DNA from: Sycon ciliatum
Lineage: Eukaryota > Porifera > Calcarea > Leucosolenida > Sycettidae
Direction of reading: 5' to 3'
NCBI RefSeq assembly: GCF_964019385.1
Contig: NC_088644.1
Coordinates: 37,730,942 to 37,794,941 of the forward strand
Length of the DNA: 64,000 nucleotides
How positions within the stretch are numbered: position 1 is the stretch's first letter; every line of letters starts with the position of its first letter. The notes under the pieces are model-generated. The model saw only the letters and a program-made list of their open reading frames with translations, ran no database searches and was not told where the DNA came from. Below are positions 60,001-64,000 of this stretch, piece after piece. The translations under genes and the position numbers were made by a program.

Positions 60001-62576
60001 ACGGAAGCACGTATAAACGGGTACACTGAGCATATGTATCGGGCAGAGCCAGGTTTCTGTCAGACATAGGATAGTCGGTGTGTTGGATCGACATAATGCA
60101 TGGAGTTCGGGGATTTTGTTCGACGCGGAGCGACAATTAATCGTAACAATAGTGATAATATTATTATGTTTCTTAGGAAAATATGGGAAGGCCTGGGCGC
60201 TCAGCGGTGCGGAAGCCATCATTCTGACGACGTGGAGGTTTTACCAGGTATTTCAATCTCCAAACCACCATTTTCTTACGGCGCGCTGGATAGTTGCAGG
60301 CCAGTATCCGTCACCCAGTACCTTTTCCGTAGCTGAGGCTGGGAATGTCACTCTGGCGTAAGCTGTTCTGAAGGTACGGGATTCCAAGATGGTGCAGTTG
60401 AGCACATCCACTGCACGCTCTTTACACCAATCCTTGATGGAGTCGGCACTGCAGCCCATGTGGACGTTTCCTACATAGAATATCGCTTTTTCCACCTTTT
60501 CGACACCTGTCAGGACTACAGGGTTTGTCTCGATCATGGGCATAGGCTTAACGTATCGAGATGTGACTCGACGTCGTACAACATCTACCCAAGAGCTCTG
60601 TCCATCTGATTTGTTGCGGGAACTGCTGTCCGTAGTGACGTGACCGTTGCCAGCAGGTCTAGGTGCTGTAGTGTCTCTGGACTGGAAAGCGGCACGTGGT
60701 TGCGAGTGCATACCGGTAGTACGGTCATTTGAACTTGAGCGTGCATGCTGCGATGTGGAGGTGTGCTGTGTTTGGGGCGCAGTGGCGATGGATGTGTCAG
60801 TTTCATACAGGGAGGGCTCTACGGTAACTTCATTAGCACTTGTGCGACGGTTGTGGGTGTCATTGGCAGTTTGAGAAAGTGTGCCTGTTGTGAAGTTCCT
60901 CAGCTCTAGTACTTCCAATTTTAGGCTGGAAACCTCATCCCGAAGTGAAGAAACAATGGCATTATCATGCTTCGCTTGCTCAAGTTGCTCTCTTAGCTCT
61001 ATCACTACACATACAAGCTCGTTTAGAGACTTCAGACTTCTACTAGTACTGACCTCATGGGCGTTGATCGGGGTTACACCCACAACAGCTTGTCCTAGGG
61101 AAACCGTAAGATCAACTCGGCTCTTTGACTTGGCTCCGTCAATAGGATGTTGCTTGGCAAGATGCCGCAGCTCTTTGAAAGTCAGCAAGGCGAGATCGAT
61201 ATCCATATTAAATGCCATATTCCTGGTGTGTCCAGATCGAATTCTTTGCCACAGGGAGCTAAAGTAAGCGGAGCTTAAAAACTTGCATCCGCACCTTACC
61301 CTACTACGATAGCTGATTGTTGCCATTGTTCAGCAGGTTGTCAACCAGCTGCATGATGGCGTGCACCACGGGCGGGCGGACGGCGGACGTTTGAAGACAT
61401 GCAAACACATAGTGAAGAATGGCATTGTCCATGCTCTCCGGCGTAGGTTTGGCAAAGTAATTCAGAAAGCTGGAAACCAAGGAGAGCAGAAGAAATCCAC
61501 TCTTTCGTACGTCAACCAATCCACACGAGTTACACATCAGTGTCAATATTTATTCTCTTTTTTATCGCAACATCTCAAGGCGCAGCAGGAACTCCATCCG
61601 AAGGGAGTGGGTGTTAGCCAACCACGGGAGATAAGTTATTGCACCATCTGCTGAATCGTGTTTCCTTTTGCCATCGTTGGCATAAACGTGAATGGAGAGC
61701 TATGCTGCAGTGCAACTAGCTGCCAGGAATATGCTGAATGCGACATGGTGCGACTGCTGTCCTTGCAGTCATTGCAACGCTGCACACACACACTGTTCTG
61801 TACTGTATTGCCAGCTACCCTGACGGGTCATGCCGCCCTCCACCCAAGCATGGGTATGATGAGGGGCAGTGGCAACAAAAACAAAAACAGCAAGCAGAGA
61901 GAGATAGCAGGAGAAAGACAGCGATAGTAGTACATCTGGTGTGCGACGTATAGAAAAGAGAGATGACAAGAGATACGCACAAAAAGGAAACAATAATTAT
62001 TTGAACCTGTATTATTGCAGTTCCGAAACAATCAACCAGGTGATGGAGTGTGGGCACCCGAAGTCCCACCTGGACTCCACTGGAAGAACATTCCACGCAG
62101 GGATATCAGCGATAGGCCAAGCGTTGAAAAACAGCCATGAGGACACATCGTCTAGAAGTCCACCGCGCTCGAACTGAAATTGCAGGATCAAACAATTTCC
62201 CACGCGTCGTCAGGCAGCGTAACTCTTCTCCCTTCATCACCATCCATCTCCAGCAACCGTCTCCACTCACAGCTCATGCCTCTGCCACCACTGTACTCCG
62301 AGCTTCGCAGTTTGAAACCATTTCGGGGGTCAGCTACACCACCGCGAATGGAGAGACGAGGACGACAACGGTCGTGACAGAAAAGCCACTGCCCTGGCGA
62401 CCGCATCGCGGAACCCTCGCCCCAGCAAATTCAGAAACACGCCAGGGGCGACTCTGGTGGACCCAGAGCCACCTCGTGGCCTAAGACTAGTAAGAGGAAC
62501 GACTGAAAACTCAGATAAAACGGAGCTACAAAAGTGCAACCGTCCCCTTCAAGCACAATACACACACACACACACA

Positions 62577-62624
<48 letters not shown>

Positions 62625-63853
62625 CACACACACATTGTATACGTTCAGTTCTGGCTCAAATACCGTTGAAGAGGTTGAAGGTAAACCGAAGAAAAAGAAG
62701 AAAAAATGGTACCAAAACTTTCCTGGGAAGAAGACTTTAATCATAGCGCTAGCCAGTCAAGAGTTTAGTTAGTAGAAGGCAATGTAAAGAAAGCATGGTG
62801 GAGACTGTACCGATTGTGCATGTTATCGGCATGTGACCTCATCTCGTTCTGTGCACTCCCACCAGATCTACTGAATGGCATTTCGAGGCGTCAGCAACTC
62901 TCAGCCTTTCCGCAGAATTTGACACAGCGGAGGGGAGCTTGATTTACGTTGAGCGGTGGTCTCTGATGGCCTGGCACGTGCATGTAACTGAGCTCTCTGT
63001 TGTTCCTGTGCTTTATCAACTGCTCTTCAGGAAGCGCAATCCATTAACAAGAGCTTGAGCGCTCTCGGTGATGTCATCTCTGCACTATCCACAGGGCAAG
63101 GGCATATCCCGTACAGAAACAACAAGCTCACTATGCTCATGCAGGACTCTCTTGGTAAGCAGTAAATATAGCAAATAATTATAATAAAATAATAAAATTA
63201 TGGCTCGAGCCCTGGTGGTGGCATTCAATGTTTCGAGAGGGGCTTCTCCATGTATTTGAGTGGGTATGCTATCATAAACAGCTCAGCAGTCAACCAGATT
63301 GTATTGTGTGTGGGGGGGGGGGCACTTATTAGAGGAGATAATAGTGTCAAGTTACGAAACAACTGTGAATACAAGGTCAATGTTTTCAGGCAAGTACGTA
63401 TTTACGTATGTTATCGCATGAGCTGATTGTTTAGTAACTGGTAGTGTTACTGGACATTATAGCGTAACTTGTAGTTCCTTGGTCCATTTCTTTACTATGC
63501 AGTACGTATTTGTGGATGTTGACGGTATGGATCATTTGGATCTTAGCAGCCATGGCTACGCTTCCGACGAGGAATGACGTAGGAGCACTCATAGTGGGGA
63601 ACAGGCCACGAGTTTCTGTATACACAATATCTTTGGGCAGTCGTATGTACATGTGGAGTTGAAGTTGCATAGTGTGCTGCTCTTCGGCAAAAGAGCTGCC
63701 AAAATGCCCTTAACAATAGCATCATACATAGTTGAAACGGTTTCATTTTCTTTGTTTTCTGTGGGCCTGGACAGGAGGAAATGCCAAGACGCTCATGTTT
63801 GTCAACATCTCACCAGCAGATTACAACTGCGATGAGACCATAGTGTCACTTAC
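28558..63853 (+). CDS. Kinesin-14, KCBP/kinesin-C-like C-terminal motor (multi-exon, 3' end beyond window)
   Basis: I assembled about 37 exons with GT-AG junctions and mutually consistent phases. The protein has an acidic, Ser-rich N-terminus, a long coiled coil and a C-terminal kinesin motor preceded by the neck [15 protein letters not shown], the arrangement of minus-end-directed kinesin-14. The neck and the insert [13 protein letters not shown] are close to KCBP of plants and kinesin-C of sea urchin. No MyTH4 or FERM domain is visible in the window, as in the echinoderm form. The calmodulin-binding tail expected after the motor lies past position 64000. It is inferred to transport along or cross-link microtubules, possibly under Ca2+/calmodulin control. 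The first coding exon (28558-28594) is the least certain part, together with the 55053-56785 stretch. Confidence 0.88.
29900..30085. mobile_element. 186-bp Tigger-like MITE
   Basis: Ends CAGTCGTCCCTCTCTAATCC and the complement of GGATTATAGAGGGACCACTG, closely matching the Tigger/pogo terminal consensus (CAGT..TCCCTC.. TAATCCGGCA). TA flanks at 29898-29899 and 30086-30087. Confidence 0.88.
30100..30595 (-). mobile_element. 496-bp MITE, copy 1 (GGTATCGGTTATAGCG family)
   Basis: Ends CAGTAGGTATCGGTTATAGC and CAGTGCGTATCGGTTATAGC in inverted orientation, TA-flanked. A second copy of nearly the same length, in the opposite orientation, is at 44721-45210 and matches along its whole length. Confidence 0.88.
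31566..31753. mobile_element. 188-bp Tigger-like MITE (CAGTCAGACCTCG ends)
   Basis: Inverted ends CAGTCAGACCTCGCATAACC and complement, TA-flanked (31564-31565, 31754-31755). Same family as 39218-39703. The long minus-strand open frame over it is an artefact. Confidence 0.85.
34338..51605 (+). CDS. Kinesin exons 7-25: long coiled coil
   Basis: Exons: 34338-34430, 36505-36636, 36946-37038, 37379-37439, 38027-38294, 38726-38801, 40036-40199, 40297-40700, 40885-41075, 42091-42225, 42750-42857, 44189-44293, 45461-45598, 45981-46106, 46222-46302, 47343-47402, 47682-47777, 48232-48268, 51511-51605. All have AG acceptors and GT donors, and the frame stays open throughout. The residues are Glu/Lys/Gln/Leu-rich with heptad character, expected to dimerise the motor. 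Exon at 40885 encodes an acidic linker ([13 protein letters not shown]), and exon at 47682 encodes a Gly-rich hinge ([10 protein letters not shown]). Many exons are whole numbers of codons with phase 0 ends, so skipping single exons would keep frame. Confidence 0.88.
34431..36223. other. Kinesin intron sequence without further features
   Basis: The intron between exons 34338-34430 and 36505-36636 has no supported gene or clear element termini before the MITE at 36224. The open frames present are short and unsupported. Confidence 0.5.
36224..36417. mobile_element. MITE with about 50-bp inverted ends
   Basis: The left block GTTA(C)GAGTTATGACTAACTG and the right block are reverse complements over about 50 bp with a few mismatches. 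A partial copy, with the right block and some interior, is at about 23617-23715. Target duplication not clear. Confidence 0.7.
38423..38618. mobile_element. 196-bp element with hAT-like ends
   Basis: Perfect 13-bp inverted repeat CAGGGGCGTCGGA at both ends. The CAGGG start is typical of hAT elements. I see no convincing 8-bp target duplication. Confidence 0.65.
39218..39703. mobile_element. 486-bp Tigger-like element (CAGTCAGACCTCG ends)
   Basis: Ends CAGTCAGACCTCGTTTATCC and complement, TA-flanked (39216-39217, 39704-39705). It shares the ATCCGGAT...CCGGAAGAAAATCG block with 31566-31753 but has about 300 bp of extra sequence. Confidence 0.82.
41316..41770. repeat. 13-bp minisatellite, 35 copies (TATGACTCATATC), array of AP-1 sites
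   Basis: Exactly 455 bases, 35 units, nearly perfect (one unit differs by a T to A change near 41743). Every unit contains ATGACTCAT, the optimal palindromic bZIP (AP-1/GCN4-type) site, at a 13-bp spacing. It lies in a kinesin intron between the exons at 40885 and 42091. Confidence 0.97.
42890..43927. mobile_element. Putative 1-kb element bounded by GATGTCCTAGATAGGACATC
   Basis: The same near-palindromic 20-mer stands at 42890-42909 and 43908-43927, so it can be read as terminal inverted repeats (TAGGACATCRC) or as duplicated target. The interior has open frames on both strands (for example 43045-43374 and 43624 upward on the minus strand) with no domain I recognise. It lies inside a kinesin intron. 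Confidence 0.5.
43965..44140. repeat. GT tract and poly-G minisatellite
   Basis: A (TG)n tract is followed by three copies of a unit (TATGTCCGTGCATGTGTAAAT plus a G-run), each with 7 to 14 consecutive G. The G-runs lengthen unit by unit. It sits just before the exon at 44189. Confidence 0.9.
44721..45210 (+). mobile_element. 490-bp MITE, copy 2 (GGTATCGGTTATAGCG family)
   Basis: Same family as 30100-30595, opposite orientation, TA-flanked (44719-44720, 45211-45212), inside a kinesin intron. Shared internal tracts include GAATAAATGTGCACTTGAAA read on the opposite strand. Confidence 0.88.
46358..46966. mobile_element. 609-bp MITE (CCGTACTGGCAATATATGTT ends)
   Basis: Inverted ends of about 25 bp, TA-flanked (46356-46357, 46967-46968), in a kinesin intron. 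The interior is rich in GTAACGCG and GATGCGGCAA short repeats. No transposase. Confidence 0.88.
47935..48205. repeat. 45-bp minisatellite, 6 copies
   Basis: The unit begins AGATTACGTGTGACCAGTAC and ends CTTGTGTATCT. Units are 45-46 bp with a few substitutions. Because 45 is divisible by three, it gives long false open frames on both strands. It ends about 26 bases before the acceptor of the exon at 48232. Confidence 0.95.
48599..48803. mobile_element. 205-bp MITE (CCGTATTTCCGAAG ends)
   Basis: Inverted ends CCGTATTTCCGAAGTATAGT and complement, followed by GCGCACC, TA-flanked (48597-48598, 48804-48805). Similar terminal CCGTATTTCC to the element at 20397. Short tandem duplication of TCTTCATTGGGGGTGCGCAC inside. 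Confidence 0.88.
49833..50090 (-). pseudogene. Tyrosine recombinase C-terminal fragment (DIRS)
   Basis: The fragment keeps the last catalytic boxes: [10 protein letters not shown] (the H-x-x-R box), a Trp/Gly-containing stretch [11 protein letters not shown] and the nucleophile region HYYRP. All upstream recombinase sequence is missing. It overlaps the end of the gag frame in another phase, so the deletion fused gag to the recombinase tail. Without the first catalytic Arg it cannot recombine DNA by itself. Confidence 0.85.
50018..51106 (-). CDS. DIRS gag-like protein
   Basis: A 362-residue open frame directly inside the left terminal repeat of the DIRS element, where gag is expected. The middle is helical and acidic ([22 protein letters not shown]), and the C-terminus is Arg/Ser/Pro-rich ([17 protein letters not shown]), as usual for a nucleic-acid-binding gag tail. 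It has no close domain signature that I can name. It ends at WDYVE in the zone where the internal deletion joins it to the recombinase fragment. Likely still translatable. Confidence 0.72.
   Translation of the reverse strand: MWMPKIVLLDRNPSLAMATSPLNVADGHQSPAATQDVPVLNMEVDAPPLLGLSSLPNDPMAGLAHTNSVFPDGISAGASPELGLSHLPEGPLAGQATPLARPLFDPKGEEAATKRHLYKASPKVQSYVEQYFRTIQSDAVVKEMTSKDPRPDTAACVVPTVDDAVASWLGEELPKTMDSGLHKLQQNFLSACGPLTQLWEDIISNGDSMDVPTDVVLDAVQRSLVLLGHANARMTAHRRAAILEGAGHKALAKDAKELPLPKEGTSLFGDTFYKELEQKGEVRKTLAKSTSAWTNTRCDRLPTHHRSSSEGFSSRPWQSRPGAYSRASRPAPYRPQRPEWSRPPQHPTGGASRGRSDWDYVE
51927..63853 (+). CDS. Kinesin exons 26-38: neck and motor domain
   Basis: Exons: 51927-51998, 52228-52329, 52603-52701 (neck plus [13 protein letters not shown]), 53151-53285, 53833-53906 (P-loop GQTGSGKT, its last Thr codon split by the intron), 54489-54587, 55053 to about 55150 ([14 protein letters not shown]), 56762-56785 (LDIKKNKK), 58241-58346, 58482-58573 (switch I NAESSRSH), 59071-59139 (switch II DLAGSER), 63031-63154 ([24 protein letters not shown]) and 63775-63853 (ending within the strand before YATRV). 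All nucleotide-binding motifs are intact, so the motor should be active. The donor after LLDLL and the acceptor before LDIKK are weak. A 26-base exon at 56248-56273 would reconcile the phases but its peptide is not conserved. Confidence 0.9.
55399..56183. mobile_element. 785-bp element with 32-bp TIRs and TTA duplication (Harbinger-like)
   Basis: Ends GGCCACACTTTGTTTTTC and complement, matching over 32 bp with one mismatch and flanked by TTA (55396-55398, 56184-56186). A 3-bp TTA/TAA duplication is typical of PIF/Harbinger elements. It lies in the kinesin intron after the LLDLL exon. A 170-codon minus-strand open frame inside has no domain I know. Confidence 0.82.
56842..57140. repeat. (GT)n microsatellites
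   Basis: Perfect GT runs at about 56849-56877 and 57031-57096, in an intron. The long open frame of Cys/Val over this region is spurious. Confidence 0.93.
57599..58023. repeat. Perfect hairpin: 208-bp arms, 9-bp loop
   Basis: Positions 57599-57806 are the exact reverse complement of 57816-58023 as far as I can check by eye, separated by ACTTTTCAC. A direct repeat ACCATTGTTATTA flanks it (57588-57600 and 58046-58058). It is in the kinesin intron upstream of the exon at 58241. Confidence 0.93.
59440..59627. mobile_element. 188-bp MITE (CAGTCAACTTCG ends)
   Basis: Ends CAGTCAACTTCGCTAATAAC and complement, TA-flanked (59438-59439, 59628-59629). It lies inside the rearranged LINE in the last large kinesin intron and is a short relative of 29592-30985. 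Confidence 0.85.
59725..60222 (-). pseudogene. LINE ORF2 endonuclease, N-terminal part (3' deleted)
   Basis: Contains the APE endonuclease start: [20 protein letters not shown] (catalytic Glu) and [10 protein letters not shown], then IGCQYRPPS. It stops at FWSILLN before the rest of the endonuclease and the reverse transcriptase. It is probably a relative of the LINE at 9245-12509, which has the complementary (3') half. Confidence 0.82.
60253..61216 (-). CDS. LINE ORF1-like protein
   Basis: Frame open from upstream (61326), but the likely start is [12 protein letters not shown] at about 61216. The N-terminal part has a coiled-coil-like stretch ([31 protein letters not shown]), then a Ser/Thr-rich linker, and a C-terminal folded region ([13 protein letters not shown]...SIKDWCKER...RTAYARVTF) resembling the RRM-like nucleic-acid-binding domain of LINE ORF1 proteins. 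It is intact and lies just upstream of ORF2 on the same strand. Confidence 0.72.
61315..61466 (-). pseudogene. Possible antisense exon of a HEAT-like protein
   Basis: On the minus strand, a pyrimidine-rich acceptor (CTCCTTGGTTTCCAG) is followed by an open stretch [20 protein letters not shown]...[13 protein letters not shown], ending near a GTAGTAGG or GTAAGG donor. It looks like amphipathic helices of a HEAT/ARM repeat protein, perhaps a ribosome-biogenesis factor, but I cannot name it. No clear partner exons are found, so it could be a captured fragment. The boundaries are uncertain. Confidence 0.35.
61470..63030. other. Remainder of large kinesin intron
   Basis: No supported gene. It holds a (CA)n microsatellite at 62561-62632 and a minus-strand open stretch at 62012-62185 after a good acceptor-like site, which may belong with the possible antisense exon at 61315-61466. 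Nothing else stands out. Confidence 0.45.
62561..62632. repeat. (CA)n microsatellite
   Basis: Almost perfect CA run of about 72 bases in the last large intron. Confidence 0.95.
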
Positions 63854-64000
63854 GTAAGGCCTGGTGCTTTCTTGTTGCTTGCTTTTCCAGCACACTGTTG
63901 CAACGAGATCGAATACAGCATATCCGTGTTCACAACTTCACGCGAAGAGAGTATTCGTTTACGGAGCACATGCATTCGTATGGCTGTATGTTGTACATGA
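63854..64000. other. Kinesin intron running off the window
   Basis: Sequence after the donor GTAAGG at 63854. The remaining exons (YATRV end of motor and C-terminal tail) lie outside the window. Confidence 0.7.

Larger units (their letters stand above)
59145..61260 (-). mobile_element. Rearranged LINE with ORF1 and endonuclease start (kinesin intron)
   Basis: A minus-strand non-LTR element. The ORF1-like protein starts at the 5' end (about 61216), followed by the start of ORF2 with an APE-type endonuclease, which then breaks off at about 59725. The A/T-rich tail (ATTTTATTTTA type) near 59145-59165 resembles a LINE 3' end, so most of ORF2 seems lost by internal deletion. A MITE sits at 59440-59627. 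The insertion begins only a few bases past the donor of the exon at 59071-59139. Confidence 0.75.

Noticed and set aside
1..64000. tRNA or rRNA genes
   Set aside because: Looked for conserved tRNA arms and rRNA motifs by eye and saw none; a covariance search would be needed to exclude them.

Overview
The window is eukaryotic nuclear DNA from an invertebrate animal. It has long genes with GT-AG introns, dense microsatellites, long poly-G runs, and many small DNA transposons alongside LINE and DIRS-type retroelements. Intronless glutamate-receptor-like class C GPCRs, together with a calmodulin-type (KCBP-like) kinesin-14, fit an early-branching or marine invertebrate such as a sponge or echinoderm-grade animal. 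I cannot name the species from sequence alone.

Layout. 1-3444: gene-poor, with (TACATG)n tracts, a small TA-flanked MITE and an 80-bp-arm foldback. 3445-6858: intronless class C GPCR. 6859-8845: microsatellite and unassigned DNA. 8850-12969: a three-layer transposon nest, in which a TTAA foldback element is split by a LINE that is itself split by a second foldback of the same family. Degraded foldback copies follow to 13545. 15727-19086: second intronless class C GPCR, a tandem paralogue of the first. 19927-20571: half foldback containing another MITE. 21565-22938: intronless EF-hand mitochondrial carrier of the SCaMC/APC type. 24132-27033: nested terminal-inverted-repeat elements.

From about 28558 to beyond the right end lies one large plus-strand gene. 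I can assemble about 37 exons with consistent phases. They encode an acidic N-terminus, a long coiled coil and a C-terminal kinesin-14 motor with the P-loop, switch I and switch II, cut off by the window before its C-terminal tail. Its introns are full of repeats: several TA-flanked MITE families, a 35-copy 13-bp minisatellite that is an array of perfect AP-1-type sites, a 45-bp minisatellite, an internally deleted DIRS element with complete inverted-repeat/ICR architecture, a perfect 208-bp-arm hairpin, a TTA-flanked element and a second rearranged LINE.

The three complete genes (two receptors and the carrier) lack introns, while the kinesin is split into very small exons. The receptors would act at the cell surface, the carrier in the mitochondrial inner membrane and the kinesin on microtubules. 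Nothing in the sequence ties them into one pathway. The most striking signals are the AP-1 array, the perfect hairpin, the minimal DIRS derivative and the fully readable TE nest.
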